Both the position numbers and the translations under genes were made by a program. Shown here one piece after another: positions 59,101 through 64,000 of a stretch of 64,000 nucleotides of DNA. Origin of the DNA: W0P28-013 sp964570565 (lineage in GTDB: Bacteria; Bacteroidota; Bacteroidia; Bacteroidales; Paludibacteraceae); contig CAZMYT010000002.1 in NCBI GenBank assembly GCA_964570565.1, positions 124,001 through 188,000 of the forward strand, given 5' to 3'. Numbering within the stretch: position 1 is the first letter of the stretch; every line of letters starts with the position of its first letter. A model generated the notes under the pieces. It saw only the letters and a list, made by a program, of their open reading frames with translations, ran no database searches and was not told the DNA's origin.

Positions 59101-62100
59101 GTTACGATGACATCATCGTTATCTGGAACAAATCCAATTATCTGTTCAGGTGAAGAGGTGACCTTGTCATTGTCGGGTACAACGTCTGGTTTGACTTATG
59201 TTTGGACGTATAACGGTGCTGTGATTGCTACCGATGTAACAACTATTACGCATCAGCCATTGGCTCCAATTAGCGAATATAAAGTGGTTGTAACTAATAC
59301 GTCTGGCTGTTCAACAGGTGCTAATGAATTGGTGTACACAGTTAATGTGAATCCAGTGCCAGCTCCAACAATTACTCTAACCAGTGGTAATGCCACTATT
59401 TGTGAAGGAGATGCAGTTATTTTAACGGCTGATAATCCTCAGCAACTTGGCTATTCTTATATGTGGATTTCGAGCACGCCAACCGACGTGATGCAGCCTA
59501 ATGAATATGGTGAAGAAATTACGGTATATCCTATCGCAACAACCACTTATTCATATACGGTTACCGATAATCTTACAGGTTGCAGTCGTCAAGCACAGCA
59601 AACAATTGTGGTCAATGCTAAACCAAATGTGACCATAGCTGGTTCTGTTACGGGTTCTAATCCAACTATTTGCGAAGGTTCGCCTATTACGGTTAGCGTT
59701 ACTGGTACAAACTTGACAGGATTGACATTTGAATGGAAAAAAGATGGTAACCCGATGGCTGAAACGACGTCATCTATCACAGATATACCTGCTTTTGGAA
59801 CACATACTTATAATGTCATTGTTCGCAGTGCAGTGGGTTGTTCTTCTGCAGTTGCTGGTTTATCATACACGGTTAAAGTAACACCAGTTCCAACTCCAAC
59901 CATTGTGGCTCAAGATGGCGATGGTAATGTATTAGTGGCTCCAGTTTGTCCGAATTCTGAAGTAACTTTGGTAGGTCCTACTGGCTTGTCATCTGATTAT
60001 GCGTATTTGTGGACAACAAACTCCGGTGAAGTGATTTCTAATCCAAACCAATCGAGTGTGAAAGTACATCCTCAATTAACAACTACGTATACATTGCGTA
60101 TAACTAACACATCAACGTCGGCACAATGTTACCGAGAAGTTACTAAAGTGGTAGATGTACATGTTATGCCAACTATTGCGGTAACATCTTCGGCGGCTAC
60201 TGTAACTCCTGCCGGTTCAGCTATCTGTAAAGGTGAACGTATTACGCTTACCGTAAAAGCGGCTGATGGTACAGCTTTGGCACCTACTAAATATAGTTTT
60301 GCATGGGTGGCTTCCACTGGTGCAGCGATAGCTGGTAATACTTCGGCTGCTATTCAGGTAATGCCTGATACTACCACAACCTATACGGTTACTGTAACAA
60401 ATAAAGTGACCTTCTGTAAGGTTACTACAGTTCATAAAGTAACGGTAATGACTATTCCAACAGATATCACGATTGTACCTTCTGTAGCAAATCCTGTGTG
60501 TGCTTTAACGCCAGTTACGCTTACAGCTTCGTACAAAGATGGTTTGTCGTATCGTTGGACTGATAGTGATGGTAACGAGTTAATTAATAATGGTAGCGAT
60601 GTCATTGTTAATGGTAACAAGTTAACGGTGAAACCAACAAGAAATACAACCTATTATGTTCAAGTGTCGAACTTGGCTGGTTGTGCTACTTCGGTTAACT
60701 ATTCAGTGGTGGTGAATCCATTACCAACGTTGACAGTAAGCGGTCCTACTTTGTTCTGCTTAGGTGATGTTGGTGGCTCATTCACTTTGGTAGCTACTAC
60801 CAATCCAGCTAACGCATTAGTGACATGGGTTTATGGTAATGAAACTAAAACAGGAGCAACGTTAACTATTTCTCCATCCACTGCTGGTATGATGAACTTC
60901 CGTGTAACGGCAACCAATACATTGACAGGTTGTGTATCATCTGAAGTACTTCATTCAGTATCTGTTGCGGGTGTACCTGAAAATACAGAACTGAAAGTAA
61001 TATCATCAACTTCAGGCGAGGCTTGTGTGGATAATGTGGTTAAATTAGAAGCTACGTATGGTTTCACACGCTACGATTTTGGTAAAACTGATGGTACTAT
61101 TTATACTGTTTTACAATCGAGCAATGTGAACATATTTGAGAATTTACCACATACACAAGGTACGGTAACCTATTTCGTTGATATTTACAACGAAGCTGGT
61201 TGTAAAGTACGTAAAGAATCACCTGTGAAAGTAAATCCAATTCCAAGTAATATCACGGTAGACGCAAGTGGTGCTAATATATTTGACAAAACCACCACAT
61301 CGGTTATGATATGCGAAGGAGATTCAGTGATATTGGCAGCTCAAGATGCTGATACTGGTCACAATACGTATTCATGGACCGATACCGATGGTAAAGTTTG
61401 GGGTACAAGTCAATCTATCAAAGTAGGTCCACGTTTAACTACAACCTATTATTTGACGGTTACCAACAATAGTGGATGTTCATTGGTTAAATCGTATGAA
61501 GTACGTGTTACACCAATGGATAAAATTTCGGTAACAGTAAGTAAAACTGAAATTTGTGAAGGTAGTGCAGATGCGGTTGTTTTACGCGCATCAGGTTCTC
61601 CAACGGGTTCATATATGTGGACTTCAAACGAAGGAAAACAATGGTTCAACTCAACCGCTATTACGGTTTATCCAGAAGTAGATGGAACGGATTATATTGT
61701 TGAAGCTATTTCTAGTACAGATAACCGTTGCTCTAGTACAGCTACTGCTCATATCGAAGTTGTCAAAGTGCCAACAGCAAGCTCTGTTCAAATCATTGTT
61801 CCTACTGGAACTAATGTTTGTCCAGGTGAAGTAATAACACTTAAAGCTATTAGTCAATATGATAGCGAAGGTGTATTATATCGTTGGAGTACAGGACAAA
61901 TTGGTAGCTCTATTATGGTAACACCTGTTGTTACAACTACTTATTGGGTAATTGCTTCTAATAGATTGCATTGCGAAAATCTATTGGATACAACGAAGGT
62001 TACTATTACGGTATATCCAAAACCAACTCCTGCTGTCACCGGTAATTTGGTTGTATACGAAGGTCAATCAACTGAATTGACAGCTACTGGTGGTGTACAA

Positions 62101-63231
62101 TATGAATGGCGTGATGCTGGCGGTCTATTGGTTGGGGAAGATGCAGTTATTCAATTGCAGCCAGCCGCTACAACTACTTATTCGTTAACGGCAGTTGGTA
62201 ATAATGGATGTCGTGCTACAATTCCTGTTACCATTACAGTAGTTCCATTTGAAGCTATTATTACAGGCTTGAACTACTTATGTTCTGGAAGTTCTACAGT
62301 ACTGACAGCCAACGGTAGTTTCGATGAAGGATATCGTTACATGTGGGTGAAACCTGCAGGTGCTGTTTCGCAAAGTGTTACCGTTTCAACGCCTGGAACT
62401 TATACCGTTCGAGTAACTACACCTTGGGGAACTTCTGATGTGGCTAGTGTGGAAGTATTCTTGTCAGAATCGCCACAAGCTAAGTTTGATGCACCTCAAC
62501 CAACCTGCCAAGGATCTGGTAATGTGGTAGTTCCTTATACTGTATTAGCAGGTAGTCCAACTAACTACTCATTGACATTCAATGCGGCGGCATTAGCTGC
62601 CGGCTTTATCAATGTAGAAGAAGCGGCACTTACTAGTACATATATTTCGTTCCCAGCACCAACAATGGCGCCTTATGGCATTTACCAAGTACGCATTACA
62701 TTAACCAATGCAACAGGTTGCCAAAGTGGGGAATATCTAGTGTCATTTGGTATTCACCGTGACAACATGATTGTTCAAATGTGGGACGACGTATTGATTT
62801 GCGATAATAGTAGTCATGAATTTACCGCTTACCAATGGTACAAAAACAACCAACGCGTAACAGGTGCTTCATTGCAATATTATTCTGAATTGGGTGGTTT
62901 CTATGGTGATTATTATGTGGTGGCCTACAATACAGCCGGACAGGCCATAGCGTCTTGCGTAATCACACTTAACACTAAACAGAGTATTGCTTTGGCTCCG
63001 AGTCCAATTAAATCAAATCAAGTATTGAGAGTGGTAGTACCATTTACCGAAGACCAATTATTTGGTTCAGAACTTGAAATATTTGATGCTATTGGCCGTT
63101 CAATTTATCGTTCGCCTGATGTGAATGGTGAAAATGACATATTGATACAGTCGCCTCCAGGAGTTTATTTGGTTCGCGTGCGTATGCATACTGGCGAAGT
63201 ATTTACGGAAAAATTTGTTGTATCGGAATAA
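44128..63231 (+). CDS. Giant surface protein: about 80 Ig-like repeats with type IX sorting domain
   Basis: A single uninterrupted frame of 6,367 residues. A signal peptide (MNRLQSSFILFVIVFLSFVQ, cleavage near GTAQ) is followed from residue 26 to about 6114 by some 80 tandem units averaging 76 residues. Each reads roughly CxG-x3-LTA-x-GG-x-SYxWSTG, then a TTTYTV strand, NxxGC, and a TVTVxPxP linker, which resembles Ig-like CHU_C-associated domains of Bacteroidota. Residues about 6115-6285 are a divergent module including YQWYKNNQRVTGA. The last 82 residues are a type A Por sorting domain. It is therefore predicted to cross the outer membrane by type IX secretion and stay on the surface. No enzyme domain is visible; adhesion or a surface layer is inferred. 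Threonine-rich, few charged residues. Confidence 0.93.
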   Translation: MNRLQSSFILFVIVFLSFVQSGTAQTLTANPATPVCSGTPVTLTATGGASYIWSTGEIGSAIVVTPAVSTHYEVIVKDASEVAIDTLTLDVTVLSLPSISIDSNPFVCAGQPITLTANGVGTYLWSDGSTGSQITVNPLVDTDYWVELTDANGCKNKAFKTIQVNSLPMVSISGPTEVCIGTPVSLVANGGVAFLWDDPLATTTKTLNVTPLVTTTYTCQISDANGCMSVASQTVTVTPALTPTISGINQICVGSSTILTAYPAGASYQWDNNATTRSITVSPNVTTNYTVTVTKGGCVASATQTITVNQKPTPIITPGQPTICRGGMTTLTASAAEPGTYSYLWSTGATTAQIQVSPLSTTSYTVTVTNQVTGCSNSTNQTIVVDASSAPTITGPTTVCSGSSITLTASPGTAYLWDDDAASFSQSITVSPTSNRVYTVWVTNAAGCTYSATQSVTVTSPPTTVISGIHTICKGSSTTLTAPAGDSYSWSNGSTQPSITVSPLATTDYYVDVTKGTCVVRATQQVTVNDPVPATIAGLNSICGNASTGITLTASAGTSYLWSTGETTQIITVKPTASTVYSVTVTDNNGCTSNASHLVSVTPLPSLTITGATTVCEGNPIVLTVSGAPAGSTYLWSDATNAVSMTTTATTTQTYTVDVTTNGCTQTLSQNVTVVPLPTGIITGVFTICQGATTTLTAPAGGVSYYWETTGETTRSITTNPLFANQTYKVKVIYAGGCEQNLTQDVTVVNPPTGTITGTTSICLGQEVNLTMNSLDAVGYVWSTGATGSVMADVPTTAGLKTYWVDITNATGCTSRVTQNVNVVAKPSATVVGPTSFCLGETLTLTANGGTSWFWHHDGSTTQTASVTPTATTTYTVSVFNAQGCETILNHQVTLVPPPTPLITGDLSICLGQSTTLLATGGTVVQWSTGSTSQSITLTPAGTGTLNLWVEVENANGCKQTANASLIVAAMPTAAIAASNDVICQGNSVTLTATPGAAAYTWSNGVTNTNEIIVTPTASQNYWVDVTNNEGCTVRANKLITVNNPAAVSISGATTACVGASTTLTAVGGVAWSWSHGLGTNNSVAVNPSTTTTYTCDITDANGCVSTATHTLNVTSAAIPSITGNLLICKGGNTTLTSSAADSYLWMPGNITTASLNIIGLNASTDYTLTVTQAGCTASKTVRVDVVDPPTDAVINGSDEVCEGSSVVLTAGGTATNYLWSTGETTQSITVTPTLASHSYSLTVTNGVAGCSQTVTKDITVKTKPAVSISGNSSVCLGESLTLTANGTGTFVWDDGTVGNTLTVTPTVSRNYTVTITNNGCTNTATKAITVNPLPVASVSGNTNICIGATTTLTATGGDSYFWTELGTSGAVVSVSPLVNTTYHVVVTNTTTGCQNTAAVTVNVHALPTPNITGTTTICAGQSTTLTATGGTSYLWNDGVTTAIRIVNPLVTTTYTVAVTNAAGCTASTSKQVTVNALPTPSITGPTIACKNSSVTLTAAGGTSYVWSTGETTQSITPIIYSTTTYTVTVKNANNCEATTTHTVTMNPAPTATIAGDLDICVGQTTTLTASGGASYKWLHGPTTASITVSPAATTTYEVEVTDANGCKATATSTVVVNPLPTAAITGDSEVCEGSSVQLTATGGVSYLWTPGNMTSQTVDVSPTVNTVYSVVVTGNGGCTATANHAVTVKPIVGLGISGATTSCAGEPVSLTASGGDSYVWDGGLGATATITVSPNVTTTYYVTISKNGCSKKLGHTITVTPKPTITITGKQDVCVGEATALVASGAQSYIWSNGVNTQTNTVTLMAVGSQTYTVTGTDASGCTNSVSVTVTAHAAPTATISGSTQTCAGTGVTLTAGGTGTSYLWSTGETASSIFVNPAATTNYTLVTYNAQGCPSGQAVHTLTVNPVPTATITGPTIACKNASVTLTAAGGTSYLWSTGETTQSITPTITNNITYTVTVTDNKGCTATTNHAVTVIPESVINISGDLDICVGETTTLTASGVPSGTYLWSNGQGGASITVSPASETTYTVTATDGNGCQSTGFVTVKVNALPTASIIGNTDICPGETTTLTASAGQSWLWTPGNYTTQSINVTPAATTTYSVIITNASGCTATTTHTVALKSVVAGTISGPTTSCAGTAVTLTASGGSVLWDNGATTASINVSPTATTTYYATITGANGCSITKDHTITITPKPTINIVGNTDICLGQSTTLTASGASSYTWDNGSIGQSIVVSPTLTQTYVVTGTDVNGCTNTKSITVTVNPIPVASIAGDNAICEGEFTVLTASGGSSYTWSTGATGATLMVNPTTTTTYSVIAKSASGCESAAANVTVTVTPKPVATITGVTEVCKGEAVTLTANGGTSYVWSTGETTQSISPVINATTLFTVTVKNAAGCETTATHSVTANPLPVASISGDLDICVGESTTLTAIGGGAGGTYSWDHGATTASVTVTPTTDTEYIVIVTDAKGCQAEARATVRVYAKPNPTISGDVSICLGASATLTANTGTAWFWTPGGATTQSINVTPSATTTYAVEVTGLGGCKATANHTVTIKDPVVGTVSGPTTSCAGEVVTLIANGGQTYRWDDNVMDGATLVVSPNATTTYYVNITGSNGCVTRVGHTVTVNPKPTIGVSGNLNICKGASTTLTASGGVSYLWNTGVNTASITVNPLVNTPYTVTVTDAKGCTNTKTVDVTVTDIPVANITGTNAVCEGSSTTLTASGGASYLWSTGATTSSVTVSPLTTTTYTVVATTGSCVSDPFPYTVTVTPKPIIGLTGDSEICEGETAVVTATGGDTYVWSTGQTGANITTAPLNSTTVLTVTATKGGCTNTAQQTIVVNKKPVITIYGDLDLCAGEQTTLTATAGQSYLWSNGATTQSITLTPLADTNVSVQVTDNKGCVGQASVNVLVHALPTAGIVTNTGLSSVCRGKSITLTASGGTSYVWETGERTASITVSPLTETTYRVQAFGAGGCSTTAQITIQVLDLPTASVTGPLVGCAGDNITLTASAGTNWLWSTGETTQTITIVAPPVGRTEYNVQVFNAAGCSSTAVHAVVISALPNAAINGDLDICVGESTILTASGGDTYLWNDGSTGATRTVTPASTQSYSVTATKNGCSKTVSVTVNVNALPTPTISGTADICNGQSSLLTANGGGSYYRWSTGQAGPAMTSILVSPNTTTVYQVEVTNASGCKNTAQFEVRVTQVAAPTISAPKSTICAGENVTLTSSAAPFYQWSSNAGASLNSQSVTVAPTTTTTYTVTTTNNLGCISSASITINVIPLPTPTITGNNKVCLGSSTTLTANGGVSYRWNTGATTQSINVSPTDNTTYSVVATNAQGCENTVPVTFTVQVNPTPTVSILGVARICRGTSTVLQATGGVGFLWADGRTTQSITVSPSTTTTYTCTITDNNGCSAQAMWTVTVDDIPVPAIVGATTICAGASTTLTASGGNAYEWSGGAVGNNASLTVTPATTTTYTVKVTNANGCFATKDVTVTVIPQPVITVTGNTNVCAGGSTTLTASCPNAVSYSWSNGGSMASTTVSPTTNTTYTVTVVTVGGCTAIKSVPVTVSALPTPQISGVNAICSGETVTLTASLSGGGAAAYSWNTGATTPSITVKPTTATTYTVTATNAAGCQNSVSHTVAVNPLPIATITGPSVSCSGQQVRLIASGAGTGGTYLWSNGFSTQDIYVQPNQTTTYEVTVTNSTGCSTKVQHTVTVSAKPAATITGPTHVCVGTPVTLVASGGTTYTWSTGATGASIAVNPPTTRTYSVTVTNAGGCDTTINHTVTVLPAPEPTIIGDFIICLGESTTLTVAENFNTYRWNTGATTKSITVNPLSTTLYSVEVTNADGCIGQAQRSVVVNDLPIATIAASSTAVCEGQSVTLTANGAGVGGSYRWSTGEVQQSITLNNLLTNTTVSVVAIASGGCESLPVQQQIIVSTLPHPTITGGSSVCQGGTLQLVASDPDPNVTFVWNDGTVGGTLVVSAAGTYTVTATNAGGCTAQASKTVAVAPLPTPTITASIVGTAEAGEMICAGEAVRLTALPAGDYTYLWNTGETSSQIIQNPVATTTYSVTVTSDAGCSAVAEITIRVNEFVQIQTPSTDVCTNVPFVLSAVGDNLTQFLWSTGETTPNITATLTTPGVHGYWVEARNMKGCISRATTDITAYELPNDLQIIGPDSICVNSPATLSVVGSVGPTVTYLWSPNGETTANIIVTPSAAGLQTYSCQVTTQGGCVKSLTHTIKAIELPQLTVTGDNSICQGKSTTLTVACASGCVPGTTFVWSNGGTGTTITVSPTVTTTYTVTARTPFGCTTAINYPVTVIPAPQPTITPNPTVICLDEFGIAEDDLILTGPALDINGNPYLYYEWTTTDAPTVVLGTSDVLTLPKAGITSTRTYVLKVTTQDGCIGTVNRQVAVSAKPSVAISGEDKVCQGKSLVLKAANPVNVSRYEWTANDNPALVLATTATATVWPTATANQFTLRVYNDANCSFETSHTVTILPVPVPNITADNNPICSGDTVVLTASGGGPGALYEWGDGTVGQTLQVNALKSTTTYTVTITNSNGCVESGSLQVVANPLPKLSINGATTVCVGDSVLLVVSDANGLPNTYRWSSSASTGNQIWVKPTDVNNPTTYWVESTDVNTCKSTRVYHSIQAYAKPIAAVAGDRNLCAGEQTTLIASGGTKFKWSNNAQTSQITTPIYTVPGSYMFWVDVYNEANCVTRDTVYVQVSALPSASVTFLEGGSTICQGETIKFQGVAAPAGPIYNYLWTSNNPSEVIDPVAATQPEITFNPQSNTTYYLTVTNTTTGCARTIAQAIVVKPKPAVTLDVTTSGDGTDSICEGQSVTLRVLGGTPAFTYVWTKNGAPFAVGVSTITDTPSAGNYTYDVQVTNPATGCSTAADDLVYKVNVAAIAQPTINGLITGGETICEGQTVTLTGNAGGYTYRWESDPTGTIPAGTTINVSPTVTTTYTLIASNATGCERKATYVITVTPKPHVTMTSSLSGTNPIICSGEEVTLSLSGTTSGLTYVWTYNGAVIATDVTTITHQPLAPISEYKVVVTNTSGCSTGANELVYTVNVNPVPAPTITLTSGNATICEGDAVILTADNPQQLGYSYMWISSTPTDVMQPNEYGEEITVYPIATTTYSYTVTDNLTGCSRQAQQTIVVNAKPNVTIAGSVTGSNPTICEGSPITVSVTGTNLTGLTFEWKKDGNPMAETTSSITDIPAFGTHTYNVIVRSAVGCSSAVAGLSYTVKVTPVPTPTIVAQDGDGNVLVAPVCPNSEVTLVGPTGLSSDYAYLWTTNSGEVISNPNQSSVKVHPQLTTTYTLRITNTSTSAQCYREVTKVVDVHVMPTIAVTSSAATVTPAGSAICKGERITLTVKAADGTALAPTKYSFAWVASTGAAIAGNTSAAIQVMPDTTTTYTVTVTNKVTFCKVTTVHKVTVMTIPTDITIVPSVANPVCALTPVTLTASYKDGLSYRWTDSDGNELINNGSDVIVNGNKLTVKPTRNTTYYVQVSNLAGCATSVNYSVVVNPLPTLTVSGPTLFCLGDVGGSFTLVATTNPANALVTWVYGNETKTGATLTISPSTAGMMNFRVTATNTLTGCVSSEVLHSVSVAGVPENTELKVISSTSGEACVDNVVKLEATYGFTRYDFGKTDGTIYTVLQSSNVNIFENLPHTQGTVTYFVDIYNEAGCKVRKESPVKVNPIPSNITVDASGANIFDKTTTSVMICEGDSVILAAQDADTGHNTYSWTDTDGKVWGTSQSIKVGPRLTTTYYLTVTNNSGCSLVKSYEVRVTPMDKISVTVSKTEICEGSADAVVLRASGSPTGSYMWTSNEGKQWFNSTAITVYPEVDGTDYIVEAISSTDNRCSSTATAHIEVVKVPTASSVQIIVPTGTNVCPGEVITLKAISQYDSEGVLYRWSTGQIGSSIMVTPVVTTTYWVIASNRLHCENLLDTTKVTITVYPKPTPAVTGNLVVYEGQSTELTATGGVQYEWRDAGGLLVGEDAVIQLQPAATTTYSLTAVGNNGCRATIPVTITVVPFEAIITGLNYLCSGSSTVLTANGSFDEGYRYMWVKPAGAVSQSVTVSTPGTYTVRVTTPWGTSDVASVEVFLSESPQAKFDAPQPTCQGSGNVVVPYTVLAGSPTNYSLTFNAAALAAGFINVEEAALTSTYISFPAPTMAPYGIYQVRITLTNATGCQSGEYLVSFGIHRDNMIVQMWDDVLICDNSSHEFTAYQWYKNNQRVTGASLQYYSELGGFYGDYYVVAYNTAGQAIASCVITLNTKQSIALAPSPIKSNQVLRVVVPFTEDQLFGSELEIFDAIGRSIYRSPDVNGENDILIQSPPGVYLVRVRMHTGEVFTEKFVVSE
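44203..62472 (+). repeat. Array of about 80 Ig-like coding repeats
   Basis: In-frame repeats of about 215-300 bp, identified by counting the first-cysteine motif (for example DICVGE, SICLGQ, NAVCEG) unit by unit: I count 80 plus one diverged copy after the array. Units 1-54 are mostly 70-76 residues; from about unit 55 on they lengthen and diverge. Nearly every unit has two cysteines, one in the opening motif and one in the closing NxxGC. Confidence 0.9.
48574..52446 (+). repeat. Three tandem copies of a six-unit super-repeat
   Basis: Copies at 48574-49866, 49867-51153 and 51154-52446 (1293, 1287 and 1293 bp; units 21-26, 27-32, 33-38). Unit types recur in fixed order: 1, ending ETTQSI then P; 2, LDICVG; 3, containing WTPG; 4, TTSCAG with TTTYY; 5, closing with GCTN; 6, NAICEG/NAVCEG (TQTCAG in the first copy). 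Over the first roughly 104 bp, copies 1 and 2 differ at only 8 positions by eye. A fading fourth copy starts at 52447 (SEICEG, then LDLCAG). Confidence 0.88.
62983..63228 (+). other. Type A Por (type IX) C-terminal sorting domain of the giant protein
   Basis: Residues 6286-6367. The expected motif order is present: a Pro-rich opening LAPSPIKSNQ, the strand ELEIFDAIGRSIYR, the PPGVYLVRVR motif and the closing TEKFVV. This domain directs export by the type IX system and is normally removed on surface attachment. PorQ is encoded at 6.9-8.0 kb of this window. Confidence 0.9.
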
Positions 63232-63269
63232 GCGATGTAAAGTCAAAACAAACTGAAAAAGACGCATAT

Positions 63270-64000
63270 ATGAAAAAAATAGGAATTATTGTAGCATTAT
63301 TAGTATCAACACTTTGTGTGACGGTTCAAGGTCGAACTCCTGCTTATGTTGATTTGGAGTTGGGCGGAGGAGCCGTGGTGATGCCTTATGGAGGTTTTGA
63401 TAATGGTGTGGTCGCTGGTGGCAATTTCGATTTGGGTGCCAAGTATGCCATTCTATTTAATCCTCGCAAAGGCTGGGGTATGAGTTTTGGCGCAGGCCTT
63501 TCGACCTTTCAAGGTACACGTGTGTTGAATGGTGAATACGAATTCCCTTCTATAGACGATCAGGGACGTGCTTTTTTATTGAATACTAAAGTGCAAAACT
63601 GGACTGAACGTCAACAAGTTTATTCGGCTGCGATTCCAGTTAATGTGTTTTATCAACACAAGAAATATCGTAAATCGGGATGGTTTGGCTCGTTTGGATT
63701 GAAGTTGTATATCCCATTCCACGCGTCGTATAACGTGACTCAAGGCGATATTATCACTAAAGGATGGTATGAACAATGGGGTGGTACTTGGATTGAAAAT
63801 TTACCACAACATGGATTTGGTATGTATAATACCCTTCTACCAAGTGGTAAAATTGAAACAAGTCTTTTGGTGACAGCTCAAATTCAATTTGGTGCGATTC
63901 TGCATCTCGACAAAAAGAAAGAAATGTATGTAGCTGGTTATATCGAACATGGTGCTAATAATATGTTTGTGAATAAAGATGCAAAACCTTTATTTACAAC
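63270..64000 (+). CDS. Outer-membrane beta-barrel-like protein (C-terminal part beyond window)
   Basis: The frame opens with ATG at 63270, 38 bp after the giant gene's stop, and is still open at the window end (243 codons seen). A signal peptide (MKKIGIIVALLVSTLCVTVQ, then GRTPAYVDLE) leads into amphipathic beta strands: YVDLELGGGAVVMPYGG, KGWGMSFGAGLSTFQG, SGWFGSFGLKLYIPFHASYN, VTAQIQFGAILHL. This is typical of an outer-membrane barrel, possibly with an OmpA-like domain beyond the edge. No promoter or terminator separates it from the giant gene, so it is probably co-transcribed. A role in anchoring or exporting the giant protein, as PorP/SprF-type partners do, is an inference. Confidence 0.75.
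   Translation, partial: MKKIGIIVALLVSTLCVTVQGRTPAYVDLELGGGAVVMPYGGFDNGVVAGGNFDLGAKYAILFNPRKGWGMSFGAGLSTFQGTRVLNGEYEFPSIDDQGRAFLLNTKVQNWTERQQVYSAAIPVNVFYQHKKYRKSGWFGSFGLKLYIPFHASYNVTQGDIITKGWYEQWGGTWIENLPQHGFGMYNTLLPSGKIETSLLVTAQIQFGAILHLDKKKEMYVAGYIEHGANNMFVNKDAKPLFT

Noticed and set aside
44203..62472. Regularly spaced repeats that could suggest a CRISPR array
   Set aside because: The repeats are in-frame, 215-300 bp, degenerate at third codon positions and encode an Ig-like fold; there are no short identical repeats with unique spacers and no cas genes.
1..64000. Insertion sequences, prophage or integrated elements, including at the tRNA genes
   Set aside because: No transposase, integrase, direct repeats at tRNA 3' ends or flanking inverted repeats were found.

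Overview
The window is a 64-kb piece of an AT-rich Bacteroidota chromosome, most likely order Bacteroidales. Three things point there: the RprX/RprY two-component pair, the type IX secretion protein PorQ together with a cargo that ends in a type A Por sorting domain, and the recurrent promoter signature of this phylum (a -7 box TAnnTTTG with TTG or TTTG about 19-20 bp upstream, no obvious Shine-Dalgarno). No transposase, prophage or CRISPR array was seen, so this reads as core chromosome apart from one giant gene at the right end.

Layout. 1-4.2 kb: a suf Fe-S cluster assembly operon on the minus strand (sufB, a PnuC-type vitamin transporter, sufC, sufD cut by the window edge). 4.2-6.9 kb: dnaG and a divergent 5-formyltetrahydrofolate cyclo-ligase sharing a promoter region. 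7-9.6 kb: porQ-cmk, then tRNA-Pro(GGG), a hotdog thioesterase and tRNA-Pro(CGG). 9.6-13.4 kb: rprX-rprY and a GtrA/flippase-like membrane pair. 13.5-16.7 kb: rsmA, corA, tRNA-Glu(CTC), a CPBP protease and an RRM protein. 16.8-23 kb: a run linking proteostasis and phospholipid synthesis (rsfS, ftsH, a LUD protein, cdsA, psd) with a YqaA-like and a polytopic membrane protein upstream. 23-28.1 kb: dcp, ribF and uvrC. 28.1-32 kb: apt and mnmG with two parS-like palindromes between them, an extremely AT-rich gap and an orphan radical SAM/SPASM gene. 32-34.2 kb: an OmpA-like/TPR lipoprotein and a small conserved-looking protein. 34.2-43.8 kb: a close-packed minus-strand run (ispB, ispD, recG, a secreted protein of unknown function, dgkA, comF, a GT2 glycosyltransferase) preceded by uvrB.

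44.1-63.2 kb is one uninterrupted gene for a 6,367-residue secreted protein: signal peptide, about 80 tandem Ig-like units of about 76 residues with paired cysteines, a short divergent module and a type IX sorting domain. Its middle carries three copies of a six-unit super-repeat about 1.29 kb long. A second gene 38 bp downstream encodes an outer-membrane beta-barrel-like protein that runs off the window; the pair looks like a surface-display cassette and is the most unusual content here.

Most remaining genes are housekeeping. Start codons of sufB, fau, rsmA, ribF, ispB and the 22-kb membrane gene were moved downstream of the longest possible start because a promoter -7 box lies inside or just after the longer reading frame. 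All assignments are from reading the sequence; no database search was run.
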